From: Staphylococcus canis
GTDB taxonomy: Bacteria; Bacillota; Bacilli; Staphylococcales; Staphylococcaceae
Assembly (NCBI RefSeq): GCF_016238445.1
Contig: NZ_JABANU010000021.1
Location: forward strand, 1-37,607
Direction of reading: 5' to 3'
DNA length: 37,607 nt
The notes beneath the pieces were generated by a model. The model saw nothing but the letters and a program-made list of their open reading frames with translations, was not told the origin of the DNA and did no database searches. A program made the position numbers and the translations under genes. Each line of letters opens with the position of its first letter. Within the stretch, counting starts at the first letter, position 1. Below, piece by piece: positions 12,001 through 19,247 of this stretch.

Positions 12001-12635
12001 CCAATTAATTCAATGATTTCTTGATCTGTAGAATACCCTAAAGCACGTAGTAATACCGTTAAAGGTAATTTACGTGTTCTATCGATACGAACATAAACTA
12101 CATCTTTCGCATCTGTTTCATATTCTAACCAAGCACCACGGTTAGGGATTACTGTCGCGTCGTAATTGATACGACCATTTTTATCTAATTTTTCATTAAA
12201 ATATACGGATGGTGAACGTACTAACTGAGATACGATAACACGTTCTGCACCATTGATTACGAATGTACCAGTTTCAGTCATCAGTGGGAAATCACCCATG
12301 AATACTTCTTGATCTTTCACTTCGCCAGTCTCTTTGATAATCAAACGCACTTTTACGCGTAATGGTGCTGCGTAAGTCGCATCACGGTTTTTAGACTCTT
12401 CTAGATCATATTTGGGCTCACCTAAACGGTAATCCACAAATTCTAAAGACAGGTTTCCAGTAAAGTCTTCAATTGGTGAAATGTCTCTGAACATTTCTAA
12501 AAGACCCTCTTTTAAAAACCACTCATACGATTTAGTTTGAATCTCTATGAGGTTTGGTAACTCTAAAACTTCTGAGATTCTTGCATAGTTTCTACGTTTA
12601 CGATGTCTTCCATATTGGACAAATTGACCTGCCAA
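9084..12635 (-). CDS. rpoB: RNA polymerase subunit beta
   Basis: The beta subunit forms half of the RNA polymerase active-site cleft and is the rifampicin target. The 1183-residue protein runs from [15 protein letters not shown] through the lobe domains, the rifampicin pocket ([15 protein letters not shown], then [16 protein letters not shown]), the flap, and the C-terminal clamp block [17 protein letters not shown]. The residues most often altered in rifampicin-resistant staphylococci (Q468, D471, H481, R484 in S. aureus numbering) are all wild type. The start is TTG at 12635, with GAGGGGTGA upstream. A promoter candidate sits about 30 bases before it, so rpoBC can be expressed apart from rplJL. 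Confidence 0.98.
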   Translation of the reverse strand: MAGQFVQYGRHRKRRNYARISEVLELPNLIEIQTKSYEWFLKEGLLEMFRDISPIEDFTGNLSLEFVDYRLGEPKYDLEESKNRDATYAAPLRVKVRLIIKETGEVKDQEVFMGDFPLMTETGTFVINGAERVIVSQLVRSPSVYFNEKLDKNGRINYDATVIPNRGAWLEYETDAKDVVYVRIDRTRKLPLTVLLRALGYSTDQEIIELIGDNEYLRNTLEKDNTENTEQALLEIYERLRPGEPPTVENAKSLLYSRFFDPKRYDLASVGRYKANKKLHLKHRLFNQKLAEPIVNTETGEIVAEEGTVLDRRKLDEIMDVLESNANAQVYELPNSIVDEPVEIQSIKVYVPNDEEERTTTVIGNAFPDAAVKCITPADIIASMSYFFNLLHGIGYTDDIDHLGNRRLRSVGELLQNQFRIGLSRMERVVRERMSIQDTDSITPQQLINIRPVIASIKEFFGSSQLSQFMDQANPLAELTHKRRLSALGPGGLTRERAQMEVRDVHYSHYGRMCPIETPEGPNIGLINSLSSYARVNEFGFIETPYRKVDIETNKITDQIDYLTADEEDSYVVAQANARLDDEGRFLDDEIVCRFRGNNTTMAKEKMDYMDVSPKQVVSAATACIPFLENDDSNRALMGANMQRQAVPLMNPESPFVGTGMEHVAARDSGAAVINKHRGRVEHVQSSEILVRRLIEENGQEVEGDIDRYPLAKFKRSNSGTCYNQRPIIATGDIVEKGEILADGPSMELGEMALGRNVVVGFMTWDGYNYEDAVIMSERLVKDDVYTSIHIEEYESEARDTKLGPEEITRDIPNVSESALKNLDDRGIVYVGAEVKDGDILVGKVTPKGVTELTAEERLLHAIFGEKAREVRDTSLRVPHGAGGIVLDVKVFNREEGDDSLSPGVNQLVRVYIVQKRKIHVGDKMCGRHGNKGVISKIVPEEDMPYLPDGRPIDIMLNPLGVPSRMNIGQVLELHLGMAAKNLGIHVASPVFDGANDDDVWSTIEEAGMARDGKTVLYDGRTGEPFDNRISVGVMYMLKLAHMVDDKLHARSTGPYSLVTQQPLGGKAQFGGQRFGEMEVWALEAYGAAYTLQEILTYKSDDTVGRVKTYEAIVKGENITKPSVPESFRVLMKELQSLGLDVKVMDEQDNEIEMRDLGDDDVPDRKLNVQQSKIPESQIETNE

Positions 12636-12666
12636 ACAGATTCACCCCTCAAAAATTGTGTCATAC

Positions 12667-12695
12667 TCTATAGCCAGGTTCATGTAACAAGACAA
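12667..12695 (-). promoter_or_regulatory. promoter candidate for rpoB
   Basis: On the minus strand, TTGTCT (12690-12695) and TATAGA (12667-12672) are separated by 17 bases and give a leader of about 25-30 bases. The 214-bp gap has no other comparably placed pair. Confidence 0.55.
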
Positions 12696-12849
12696 AAAGA
12701 AAACGGTAGCACATTGGAAAAGATGACACCATTTTCTATTCTAAATCGTTTTATTTATGAATGTTACAATGAAACTTTAATCGCAAAAGTACACACTTAT
12801 TGAACATAATTTTTTCATCTTAATACTTTATCATATATAAGCTACAAAA

Positions 12850-13458
12850 TCAAGACTTAGTACTTTTTAATATGTGGTAACCTTTTTGATTTGCAGTAGA
12901 TTCCACATTACCAAAAACATCTGCCATTTTTTTCTTAGCTGACGGCATGCCTTGCTTCTTTTGAATGACTACGTAAAGTGCACCTTGTGACTTCAATTTT
13001 TCATACGCATCCGTCAAAATGTTATGAACGATTTTTTTACCCGCTCTGATAGGAGGATTAGTCAAAATATAATCACTTGAATTGTTTGTAATCTGACTCA
13101 ACCCGTCACTTTCAAGCACAGTAACATTTTGAATTTGATTTTTAGAAGCATTTCTCTCAACAAGCGCTAAAGCACGTGTGTTAACGTCTAATAAAGTGAC
13201 ATGATTATGCGGTGCAACTTTTGCAATCATTAAACCAATAGGCCCATAACCACACCCGACGTCGACTATTGTCTTCTTTTGACCTGGTGGATGTTCATGT
13301 AAAAAAGTCTTAATGAGTAAGTCTGACCCAAAATCAACTTTGTCTCTTGAAAATACTCCTGCATCTGTCACAAGATTTAATATATTGTGTTGATACTGAT
13401 ATTCTATTTGTTTTTCATTAGTTTTAACTTCAGGATGCGCATCATAGTAATGACCCAT
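12850..13458 (-). CDS. class I SAM-dependent methyltransferase, RsmC/YbxB-like
   Basis: This 202-residue protein has a Rossmann methyltransferase core. The SAM-binding glycine motif VDVGCGYGPIGL is near residue 83, an acidic LLDVNTRAL follows, and the catalytic-type motif LTNPPIRAG is near 133. Asn-Pro-Pro motifs of this kind mark enzymes that methylate exocyclic amino groups, as in RsmC (m2G of 16S rRNA). RsmC of E. coli is a double-domain protein; this one is the single-domain form found between rplL and rpoB in Bacillus (ybxB) and staphylococci. The exact rRNA target is not known to me. ATG with GAGGTG upstream. It follows the strong rplL terminator and may have its own nested promoter. 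Confidence 0.88.
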   Translation of the reverse strand: MGHYYDAHPEVKTNEKQIEYQYQHNILNLVTDAGVFSRDKVDFGSDLLIKTFLHEHPPGQKKTIVDVGCGYGPIGLMIAKVAPHNHVTLLDVNTRALALVERNASKNQIQNVTVLESDGLSQITNNSSDYILTNPPIRAGKKIVHNILTDAYEKLKSQGALYVVIQKKQGMPSAKKKMADVFGNVESTANQKGYHILKSTKS

Positions 13459-13482
13459 CAGTCACACCTCATTTAATGATTT

Positions 13483-13510
13483 AATATAGTGAAAAACCCG
13501 CTATTCTCAA
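13483..13510 (-). promoter_or_regulatory. possible promoter of the methyltransferase gene, nested in the rplL terminator
   Basis: On the minus strand TTGAGA (13505-13510) lies in the terminator loop. TATATT (13483-13488) follows 16 bases later, just past the hairpin. Transcription would start close to the methyltransferase ribosome-binding site. This would explain how the gene is expressed behind such a strong terminator. Confidence 0.4.
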
Positions 13511-13530
13511 AAAATAGCGGGTTTTTTCAC
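13489..13530 (-). terminator. strong terminator after rplL
   Basis: A 14-bp perfect stem (13492-13505 with 13513-13526), extended by an outer GTG/CAC, has a GC-rich core and A/T runs on both sides. It begins about 12 bases after the rplL stop and separates rplJL from the methyltransferase and rpoB. Confidence 0.92.
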
Positions 13531-13541
13531 TTATCAATGAA

Positions 13542-13907
13542 TTATTTTAATTCAACAGAAGCTCCAACTTCTTCTAATTGTTCTTTAAGTTTTTCAGCTT
13601 CTTCTTTAGGCATAGCTTCTTTGATTACGCTTGGAGCGCCATCTACTAATTCTTTAGCGTCTTTTAAGCCTAAGCCAGTAGCTTCTTTAACTGCTTTAAC
13701 AACTTTGATTTTTGATGATCCAGCTGAAGTTAATTCAACGTCAAATTCAGTTTTTTCAGCTGCTGCGTCTCCGCCTGCTGCACCTGCTGCTGCAACTGGA
13801 GCTGCTGCTGTTACACCAAATTCTTCTTCAATTGCTTTTACTAAGTCGTTTAATTCTAAAACTGACATTTCTTTAATTGCTTCAATGATTTGCTCTTGAT
13901 TAGCCAT
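13542..13907 (-). CDS. rplL: 50S ribosomal protein bL12 (L7/L12)
   Basis: L7/L12 forms the flexible ribosomal stalk that recruits translation GTPases such as EF-Tu and EF-G. The 121-residue protein has the N-terminal dimerisation and L10-binding helices ([20 protein letters not shown]) and an Ala/Gly-rich hinge near residues 34-50. The C-terminal globular domain follows, with [16 protein letters not shown] and [23 protein letters not shown] precedes the ATG. It lies 34 bp after rplJ and shares its mRNA; excess L12 over L10 is normally achieved at translation. Confidence 0.98.
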   Translation of the reverse strand: MANQEQIIEAIKEMSVLELNDLVKAIEEEFGVTAAAPVAAAGAAGGDAAAEKTEFDVELTSAGSSKIKVVKAVKEATGLGLKDAKELVDGAPSVIKEAMPKEEAEKLKEQLEEVGASVELK

Positions 13908-13941
13908 TTAAAATTCCTCCAATTTTTAAATATTTTATTAA

Positions 13942-14448
13942 TTATTCAGCGTTTTCTGCGTTTTCTTTATCTTCTCCAACAGCTTTAACTGCATAAGCGA
14001 AATTGCGCATTGGAGCTTGTAATACTGAAAGAAGCATAGATACAAGACCTTCGTGTGATGGTAAAGAACCCACTGTTTTAACTTCGTCAGCAGAGATTAA
14101 GCTACCTTCCATAACACCTGTCTTAATTTCTAGAGCTTCATGTTCTTTTGCGAAACCAGCGATTACTTTAGCTGGTGCTACAACGTCTTCTGTAGTGAAA
14201 GCTACAGCTGTAGGACCAGTTAAGAAATCATCTAATCCTTCGATACCAGCTTGTTCTGCTGCACGACGTAACATTGTGTTTTTGTAAACTTTGTACTGAA
14301 CACCAGCTTCACGTAATTGCTTACGTAATTCTGTTACTTCAGCAACAGTTAAGCCACGATAGTCAACAACAACTGTTGATACAGAGCTTTTCAGTTGCTC
14401 AGCGATTTCTTCAACGTGTTGTTTTTTCGCTTCAATAATGCTAGACAT
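13942..14448 (-). CDS. rplJ: 50S ribosomal protein uL10
   Basis: L10 anchors the L12 dimers to the stalk base on 23S rRNA. The 168-residue protein begins [19 protein letters not shown] and has the [19 protein letters not shown] block and the C-terminal helix ([18 protein letters not shown]) to which L12 dimers bind. It ends in a short acidic tail. CGGAGGTG precedes the ATG. It is first in rplJ-rplL. A 240-base leader upstream matches the known L10 leader and carries an attenuator, so L10 or the L10-L12 complex probably represses the operon. Confidence 0.98.
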   Translation of the reverse strand: MSSIIEAKKQHVEEIAEQLKSSVSTVVVDYRGLTVAEVTELRKQLREAGVQYKVYKNTMLRRAAEQAGIEGLDDFLTGPTAVAFTTEDVVAPAKVIAGFAKEHEALEIKTGVMEGSLISADEVKTVGSLPSHEGLVSMLLSVLQAPMRNFAYAVKAVGEDKENAENAE

Positions 14449-14449
14449 T

Positions 14450-14635
14450 TAGACACCTCCGTAGATAAGTTTTGGTGCTTTATCTATCCGAGTATAAACT
14501 CAAATAAAAAAGCACTTTTTACCCTCGGCAAAAAGTGCTTGAATGTTTTCACGTTCAAGTCAATTTAGCCTCGGTAGGATGAGGGTTTAAGTTCATTAGA
14601 ACTCCTACTGTCTTAGGTAAAATATTCAACAAGAT
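14450..14635 (-). promoter_or_regulatory. L10 leader RNA with attenuator (rplJL autoregulation)
   Basis: The minus-strand leader upstream of rplJ contains the conserved L10-binding elements, CCTAAGACAGTAGGAG then ATCCTACCGAGG, which pair with each other. A CTTGAA/TTCAAG hairpin follows. Next comes an 11-bp terminator stem (14510-14520 with 14530-14540) with a T tail. The arrangement matches the ribosomal L10 leader family, in which binding of L10(L12)4 favours termination. About 60 bases separate the terminator from the rplJ ATG. Confidence 0.88.
14510..14540 (-). terminator. attenuator terminator in the L10 leader
   Basis: An 11-bp perfect stem with a 9-base loop is followed on the minus strand by a run of T. 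The loop includes GCCGAGGG, which echoes the CCGAGG of the upstream L10-binding stem and could take part in an alternative pairing. Confidence 0.8.
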
Positions 14636-14637
14636 TT

Positions 14638-14666
14638 AATATAACGGTTTACGTGTAATATGTCAA
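14638..14666 (-). promoter_or_regulatory. promoter of rplJ-rplL
   Basis: On the minus strand a consensus TTGACA (14661-14666) and TATATT (14638-14643) are 17 bases apart. They sit directly upstream of the L10 leader and downstream of the rplA stop codon. Confidence 0.85.
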
Positions 14667-14692
14667 CCGATTTTTTCATCAAATATAATGAA

Positions 14693-15388
14693 TTATAGTT
14701 TGAAATTAGATGTATCAATTTTGATACCAGGACCCATAGTTGTAGTCACAGCTACTGATTTGAAATAAGTTCCTTTAGCTGAAGCTGGTTTTGCTTTAGT
14801 TAATACATCTTGTAAAGCTTTAAAGTTTTCAACTAATTTATCAGCGTCGAATGAAACTTTACCGATAGAAGCATGTACAATACCAGCTTTTTCAGCACGG
14901 TATTCAACTTTACCAGCTTTGATTTCTTCAACAGCTTTTTTAACATCCATTGTTACTGTACCAGTTTTAGGGTTAGGCATTAAACCTTTAGGTCCTAATA
15001 CACGACCTAATTTACCAACTTCACCCATCATATCAGGTGTAGCAACAACTACGTCAAAGTCGAACCAACCTTGTTGGATTTTATTTACATATTCAGCATC
15101 GCCAACGTAGTCAGCACCTGCTTCTTCTGCTTCTGCAATTTTGTCACCTTTAGCAAATACTAATACACGTTGTGATTTACCAGTTCCGTGTGGTAATACT
15201 ACTGCTCCACGGATTTGTTGATCATTTTTACGCGTATCAATTCCTAAACGGAAAGCAACTTCTACTGAAGCATCAAAGTTTGCAATAGAAGTTTCTTTAG
15301 CTAAGTTGATCGCTTCTTCTACAGAATAAAGCGCTTGGCGATCAATTTTGCTAATTGCTTCTTGATACTTTTTACCTTTTTTAGCCAT
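14693..15388 (-). CDS. rplA: 50S ribosomal protein uL1
   Basis: L1 forms the mobile stalk that helps release tRNA from the E site, and in many bacteria it represses the L11-L1 mRNA. The 231-residue protein shows the family blocks [35 protein letters not shown] near residue 120, and the C-terminal [18 protein letters not shown]. The start is the ATG at 15388 ([11 protein letters not shown]), with AAAGGAGG upstream; a 15-residue longer open frame is rejected because it lacks a ribosome-binding site and family match. Unusually, 370 bp separate it from rplK, and this gap contains a structured repeat and a 9-bp hairpin near the start. Confidence 0.97.
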   Translation of the reverse strand: MAKKGKKYQEAISKIDRQALYSVEEAINLAKETSIANFDASVEVAFRLGIDTRKNDQQIRGAVVLPHGTGKSQRVLVFAKGDKIAEAEEAGADYVGDAEYVNKIQQGWFDFDVVVATPDMMGEVGKLGRVLGPKGLMPNPKTGTVTMDVKKAVEEIKAGKVEYRAEKAGIVHASIGKVSFDADKLVENFKALQDVLTKAKPASAKGTYFKSVAVTTTMGPGIKIDTSNFKL

Positions 15389-15436
15389 AATTTTTTCCTC
15401 CTTTAGTGGTTTTATCGGAATGTCCTCCCACATTTA

Positions 15437-15475
15437 GAATGAGATGCCCTCTTCTATATAAAAGCAATCTCATTC
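15437..15475 (-). promoter_or_regulatory. hairpin upstream of rplA
   Basis: A perfect 9-bp inverted repeat (15437-15445 with 15467-15475) lies about 50 bases before the rplA start and has no T tail. It may stabilise the mRNA or be a protein-binding site. Function is not established. Confidence 0.4.
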
Positions 15476-15540
15476 AGACACGATCATAAAGTATATCTTA
15501 ATTATCTAAGTGTTATACTCAATATCATTAGCACATTAAA

Positions 15541-15702
15541 TTTTATGAGGCTGGGACATAAAACTTACGTATTGAAAATCAAATCTATGATCATCCGTAA
15601 GCATTGATCAACTGAACCGTACGATTCCTGTGAAATATATCTCATTCCTCGTTACATGTTCGTTAAATTTCAAAATGATTGTGTCTCAACCTCATAAAGC
15701 CA
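15541..15702. repeat. structured intergenic repeat between rplK and rplA
   Basis: About 160 bases are bounded by an imperfect inverted repeat: ATGAGGCTGGGACAT on the left (from 15546) and GTGTCTCAACCTCAT on the right (to about 15697). As RNA the differences are largely G-U pairs. Inside are further dyads such as CTTACG/CGTAAG and GAAAT/ATTTC. The GGCTGGGACA edge resembles dispersed intergenic elements I know from staphylococcal genomes. The rest of the 370-bp gap holds the rplA leader and only weak promoter-like matches. Confidence 0.6.
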
Positions 15703-15758
15703 TGCGCTATCTACGTATAAAATCATTATTTTTCATTAAAATTAATCATTCGTTTTAA

Positions 15759-16181
15759 TTATTCAACAACAATACCCATACTACGCGCTGTACCTTCTAC
15801 AATACGCATAGCCGCTTCTTCATCAGCAGCGTTTAAGTCAGGCATTTTTGTTTGAGCAATTTCACGTACTTGATCTTTAGTTACTGTAGCAACTTTGTTT
15901 TTGTTAGGTTCGCCTGAAGCTCTTTCAATACCAGCTGCTTTTTTAAGTAACACTGCTGCAGGTGGTGTTTTAGTAATAAATGTAAATGAACGGTCTTCAT
16001 ATACATAAATTTCTACTGGAATAATTAAACCTGCTTGCTCTTGTGTACGTGCGTTAAATTCCTTTGTGAAAGCCATAATGTTCACACCGGCTTGACCTAA
16101 TGCAGGACCAACTGGTGGTGCTGGGTTTGCTTTACCTGCTGGAATTTGTAATTTAACAACTTTTTCTACTTTTTTAGCCAC
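15759..16181 (-). CDS. rplK: 50S ribosomal protein uL11
   Basis: L11 binds the GTPase-associated centre of 23S rRNA and is needed for the stringent response through RelA and for thiostrepton action. The 140-residue protein has the proline-rich N-terminal block [20 protein letters not shown], the RNA-binding C-terminal domain, and the ending [12 protein letters not shown]. The start is a GTG at 16181, 8 bases after AAGGAGG. An earlier GTG at 16190 overlaps the ribosome-binding site and would add MHI, so it is rejected. The leader and a good promoter lie upstream, downstream of nusG. Confidence 0.97.
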   Translation of the reverse strand: MAKKVEKVVKLQIPAGKANPAPPVGPALGQAGVNIMAFTKEFNARTQEQAGLIIPVEIYVYEDRSFTFITKTPPAAVLLKKAAGIERASGEPNKNKVATVTKDQVREIAQTKMPDLNAADEEAAMRIVEGTARSMGIVVE

Positions 16182-16215
16182 GATGTGCACCTCCTTGATA
16201 TCGTGATGTGGTCAC

Positions 16216-16262
16216 AGGGCTCATTTTTGCCCTCCCACTCATAACATTTCGTGACGAAATGT
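16216..16262 (-). promoter_or_regulatory. hairpins in the rplK leader, possible L1 binding site
   Basis: Between the rplK promoter and its start are a perfect 8-bp hairpin (16244-16251 with 16255-16262) and an AGGGC/GCCCT hairpin (16216-16220 with 16229-16233) whose loop carries ATGA. L1 is known to bind a leader or intercistronic site in L11 operons elsewhere. The placement fits, but I could not confirm the consensus. Confidence 0.4.
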
Positions 16263-16287
16263 AGCGCTATAAACGCGCGACCTCGTT

Positions 16288-16316
16288 ATTATAACACTTA
16301 CATTGTCATATTACAA
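16288..16316 (-). promoter_or_regulatory. promoter of rplK
   Basis: On the minus strand TTGTAA (16311-16316) and a perfect TATAAT (16288-16293) are separated by 17 bases, giving a leader of about 100 bases. Confidence 0.78.
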
Positions 16317-16349
16317 TACAAAATTAAAAAACTTTTGAATCGCTATCGG

Positions 16350-16898
16350 TTAAAGTTTTTCGATTTGGTCAAATTCCACTTCAACCGGAGTTTCTCGACC
16401 AAACATGTCAACTAATACTGTAAGTTTGAACTTTTCAGCTTCAATCTCGCTAATTTCACCAACTTGATTAGCAAATGGACCAGATGTGATACGTACTTGT
16501 TCTCCAAGATCTACCTCTACATCAATTGTCTTTTCATTCATGCCCATTTGTTTTAAGATGAATCTTACTTCATCTGGTAAAAGTGGATTAGGTTTTGACC
16601 CTGCTCCCGCTGAACCAACAAAACCTGTCACACCTGGAGTATTACGCACAACGTACCATGATTCATCGGTCATGATTAATTCAACAAGAACATAGCCTGG
16701 GAATGTTTTTTTCATTAACTTTTTAGCTTTACCATCTTTAACTTGTGTCTCTTCTTCTTCAGGAATCACAACTCTAAAGATTTGTTCTGTCATATTCATA
16801 GATTCAACACGTTTTTCTAAATTTTTCTTCACTTTATTTTCGTAACCAGAGTAGGTATGTACTGCATACCAACGTTTAGCCCCTAACTCTTCAGACAT
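16350..16898 (-). CDS. nusG: transcription elongation and termination factor NusG
   Basis: NusG binds the RNA polymerase clamp and affects pausing and termination. The 182-residue protein has the NGN domain (KRWYAVHTYSGYENKVKKNL at the N-terminus, FPGYVLVEL and NTPGVTGFVG) and a C-terminal KOW domain (GEQVRITSGPFANQVGEI). This is the usual length for staphylococci. GGAG lies ahead of the ATG. It starts 17 bases after the secE stop and is the last gene of rpmG-secE-nusG. Confidence 0.98.
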   Translation of the reverse strand: MSEELGAKRWYAVHTYSGYENKVKKNLEKRVESMNMTEQIFRVVIPEEEETQVKDGKAKKLMKKTFPGYVLVELIMTDESWYVVRNTPGVTGFVGSAGAGSKPNPLLPDEVRFILKQMGMNEKTIDVEVDLGEQVRITSGPFANQVGEISEIEAEKFKLTVLVDMFGRETPVEVEFDQIEKL

Positions 16899-16915
16899 GT
16901 TGACAACTCCTCACT

Positions 16916-17095
16916 CTATTTTATCATTTCGATTATTTGGCCAATTCCAACATCTAGCCCATAGAAAAACACTAAAAAGAACAGTACTGTAAACACGACG
17001 ATTGTTGTGTACTTCACCAGTTCTGGTCCTGTTGGCCAACTCGTTTTTTCCATTTCAGACTTAACACCTTGGAAGAAATTTTCCTTTTTCGCCAT
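16916..17095 (-). CDS. secE: preprotein translocase subunit SecE
   Basis: SecE clamps the two halves of the SecY channel in the membrane. This 59-residue protein begins [20 protein letters not shown], with the amphipathic helix and the conserved TSWP motif near residue 18. A single membrane span follows (about residues 30-48, [16 protein letters not shown]). This is the short Gram-positive form with one span instead of the three of E. coli. A good ribosome-binding site (GGAGGGAC) precedes the ATG. It lies between rpmG and nusG, the usual arrangement. Confidence 0.95.
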   Translation of the reverse strand: MAKKENFFQGVKSEMEKTSWPTGPELVKYTTIVVFTVLFFLVFFYGLDVGIGQIIEMIK

Positions 17096-17112
17096 GGTTA
17101 TTGTCCCTCCAC

Positions 17113-17256
17113 TTATTTGGATTCTTTGTGTACTGTATGTCGGTTACAAGTCGTACAAAATTTTTTAAGTTCTAGTCTTTCAATACGATTCGGAGATTTT
17201 GGAACATGGTAATTTCGATTACCACATATTTCACAATTTAAAGGTACTTTTTTCAT
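17113..17256 (-). CDS. rpmG: 50S ribosomal protein bL33, zinc-binding form
   Basis: This 47-residue L33 begins [16 protein letters not shown] and has two Cys pairs (CEIC near residues 8-11 and CTTC near 34-37) that bind zinc, ending HTVHKESK. Staphylococci carry more than one L33 gene, and the copy next to secE is the third in S. aureus numbering. Zinc-binding and zinc-free L33 forms are exchanged under zinc shortage in other Firmicutes. The start has AAGGTGAG upstream. It lies 51 bp after sigH with a promoter whose -35 is within the last codons of sigH. Confidence 0.93.
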   Translation of the reverse strand: MKKVPLNCEICGNRNYHVPKSPNRIERLELKKFCTTCNRHTVHKESK

Positions 17257-17288
17257 CTTAACTCACCTTATTCCTACAATACCAATTT

Positions 17289-17318
17289 ACTATACATAAG
17301 ATTATATTCAGTTGTCAA
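17289..17318 (-). promoter_or_regulatory. promoter of rpmG-secE-nusG
   Basis: On the minus strand a consensus TTGACA (17313-17318) overlaps the sigH 3' end. TATAGT (17289-17294) follows after 18 bases, giving a leader of about 25-30 bases. Confidence 0.72.
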
Positions 17319-17889
17319 ACAACTTTTCAGCGATTAAAGCTTTTTTTAACTTGTTTCGAATACGATAGATTGCATTGTATACTTTCTTATTCTGAACTTT
17401 TAATTCATTCGCGATTTCAGAAGGTGACCACTCATGTAATAGTCCGTTAAAAACTTTAATTTCAAATGGACTTAGTATATCTAAATGTTTGTTGATACAT
17501 TTCATGATTTCTTCAACACGAATGTGTTCCTCTAGTTGATCAGGTTGTCTTTGTGTATCTAGATAAGATTGTGCTGCTTGTTCACTCACATAGTTAGAGT
17601 AACGTTTTGAATGACGTAATTTCTGGCGTCGATAATCTACCTTTCTCATTCGAACCGCTTTATTAATATAGTGATCAATAGGAGTGTCTTGATGAAAGTC
17701 TTTTTGTTTTAATTTCTGATAGATACCCCATATTGCTTCTTGCACTAGATCTTCGTAATCAAACGATAAAATACTAAAGTCGTTCATTCCTTTTCGTGCT
17801 AATGCTTCAATATAAGTAATTAACACTTCGTTACACTGTTCATGATAGGGAGACTTATAGGGCTTGTTTGAATTGTGAAATTGTGTCAT
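17308..17889 (-). CDS. sigH: sigma-70 family sigma factor, SigH-like
   Basis: This 193-residue protein looks like the staphylococcal alternative sigma factor SigH, which in S. aureus turns on competence (com) genes in a subpopulation. Region 2 is FDYEDLVQEAIWGIYQKL with the basic run RMRKVDYRRQKLRHSKR near residues 80-97. Region 4 has a helix-turn-helix (SPSEIANELKVQNKKVYNAIYR) near 150-175. It sits between rae1 and rpmG, as sigH does in Bacillus and S. aureus. SigH proteins diverge rapidly among staphylococci, so position supports the call as much as sequence. A 12-bp inverted repeat just before the start codon is likely to affect its expression. Confidence 0.87.
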   Translation of the reverse strand: MTQFHNSNKPYKSPYHEQCNEVLITYIEALARKGMNDFSILSFDYEDLVQEAIWGIYQKLKQKDFHQDTPIDHYINKAVRMRKVDYRRQKLRHSKRYSNYVSEQAAQSYLDTQRQPDQLEEHIRVEEIMKCINKHLDILSPFEIKVFNGLLHEWSPSEIANELKVQNKKVYNAIYRIRNKLKKALIAEKLFDN

Positions 17890-17901
17890 AGATGATCCTC
17901 G

Positions 17902-17937
17902 CCTTCAACAGATTTTTCTTATCATATCTGTTGGAGG
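17902..17937 (-). promoter_or_regulatory. inverted repeat upstream of sigH
   Basis: A 12-bp inverted repeat (17902-17913 with 17926-17937, one G-U pair as RNA, loop of 12) ends a base before the CGAGG that would serve as ribosome-binding site. In RNA read through from rae1 it would form a hairpin tight against the start region. Confidence 0.7.
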
Positions 17938-17950
17938 TTAAAAAAATCAA
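17921..17950 (-). promoter_or_regulatory. possible sigH promoter
   Basis: On the minus strand TTGATT (17945-17950) and TATGAT (17921-17926) are 18 bases apart. The -10 is in the loop of the inverted repeat, so a transcript starting here would carry only the right arm. Confidence 0.4.
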
Positions 17951-17963
17951 GAGCGGTCAATTT

Positions 17964-18488
17964 CTATTCTTGATGTCTCCCGCGTCGTATTTTTTCAAAT
18001 TCGGTAAGTACATCTTCAGGCAGTTGAATACGTGTTCGAGGTTTTGTTGATTCTATCGTCGTTATTGACTTAGAAACAGTCTTTTTATTTTCTTTTAAAT
18101 GCGTCCACATTTCACGAGATGATAAACGATACGCACCTGTTCCAAAGATTGCGTGTTGTTCACTCATGTCACTGGTCACAACAGTAATATGGGTCGTGTG
18201 TTTGTTATAAATATTATAAACGTAACGCTCAATAAAACTATCCGCTGTTTCATTTTCTTTAGTAAAGATGACATGGATACCGTGGTAAATCGTCTCTGTT
18301 TGCGGTGTGCCCTGCTCATATGCATCGAACACACAGATAACCTTTCCTTTTACTAAAGCACTATAATTTGATATTTCAATTAGCAGTTGTTCACGTGCTT
18401 CTTCTAAACTCTCTTTGGCAAGTGCGGTCAACTCTCGTGAATGGCCAATCATATTATAGCCATCAATAATGACATAGTAATCTTTCAT
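17964..18488 (-). CDS. rae1: NYN/PIN-like ribonuclease, Rae1 (YacP) family
   Basis: The 174-residue protein belongs to the YacP family; the B. subtilis member Rae1 cleaves mRNA in the ribosomal A site. The NYN fold is seen in IIDGYNMIGHS near residue 8 (catalytic-type Asp), KVICVFDAYEQG near 50, and VVTSDMSEQ near 104. It ends in a basic tail (KIRRGRHQE) that may hold it to the ribosome. It starts 3 bases after the rlmB stop, so the two are translationally linked. It is in the conserved mrnC-rlmB-rae1-sigH order. The function is transferred from Bacillus. Confidence 0.87.
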   Translation of the reverse strand: MKDYYVIIDGYNMIGHSRELTALAKESLEEAREQLLIEISNYSALVKGKVICVFDAYEQGTPQTETIYHGIHVIFTKENETADSFIERYVYNIYNKHTTHITVVTSDMSEQHAIFGTGAYRLSSREMWTHLKENKKTVSKSITTIESTKPRTRIQLPEDVLTEFEKIRRGRHQE

Positions 18489-18491
18489 CGT

Positions 18492-19241
18492 TTACTCGTC
18501 ACCACCAATTGGCTGTCGTTTACGCAGCACTTCATACATCATTAAACTCGCAGCAACAGATGCATTTAAACTATTCACATGACCTACCATAGGAATTTTA
18601 ATATAGAAATCACATTTTTCTTTTACGCGTCGACTCATACCTTGACCTTCACTGCCGATGACAATACCCAAAGGCATATCTACTTGCATTTCTCTATAAT
18701 CAGTCGCGTTATCCGCTTCTGTTCCAGCAATCCAATACCCTTTTTCTTTAAGAACATCTATTGTTTGAGAAAGGTTCGTGACACGAATGACAGGGACATG
18801 TTGAATTGCCCCTGTAGATGATTTTGCGACTACTTGCGTTAACGCAACCGAACGTCGTTTAGGTATAATAATACCATCGACTCCTGTCGCATCAGCTGTT
18901 CTTAGTATAGAACCTAGATTATGTGGATCCTCTAATCCATCTAAAATAATTACTGTAGGTAAATGTGATAAATCAGCCGTTTCCTCTAAAAATGTTTCTA
19001 ATGGCTTATATTCATAGGGTGCCACATATGCTGCCACACCTTGATGAGGGGCTTCTGAAATGAGATCTAATTTTGATTTTGGTACGGTTTGTACAACAAG
19101 TTTTAAAGATTTTGCTTTTTTTAAAAGATCTTCAATTTGTTGCTTCTTTATCCCCTCTTGAACTAATATTTTATTGATCGCATGTCCACTCTTCATTGCT
19201 TCCTTAACGGCATGGCGTCCTACAATCACTTCTTGATCCAC
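18492..19241 (-). CDS. rlmB: SPOUT-family 23S rRNA 2'-O-methyltransferase, TrmH/RlmB type
   Basis: This 249-residue enzyme has an N-terminal RNA substrate-binding domain ([12 protein letters not shown], like L30e). The trefoil-knot SPOUT domain follows with its three motifs: [19 protein letters not shown] near residue 100, [12 protein letters not shown] near 195, and [18 protein letters not shown] near 218. RlmB of E. coli methylates G2251 in the P loop; the site used by the Gram-positive enzyme is inferred. The start is GTG at 19241 with GGAGATGA upstream. It is 6 bases after the mrnC stop in a tight operon of RNA-maturation genes. Confidence 0.92.
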   Translation of the reverse strand: MDQEVIVGRHAVKEAMKSGHAINKILVQEGIKKQQIEDLLKKAKSLKLVVQTVPKSKLDLISEAPHQGVAAYVAPYEYKPLETFLEETADLSHLPTVIILDGLEDPHNLGSILRTADATGVDGIIIPKRRSVALTQVVAKSSTGAIQHVPVIRVTNLSQTIDVLKEKGYWIAGTEADNATDYREMQVDMPLGIVIGSEGQGMSRRVKEKCDFYIKIPMVGHVNSLNASVAASLMMYEVLRKRQPIGGDE

Positions 19242-19247
19242 TCAGCG

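Noticed and set aside
13489..13899. 136-residue open frame antisense to rplL
   Set aside because: It starts in the terminator and its Ala/Ser-rich sequence just mirrors the L12 hinge codons.
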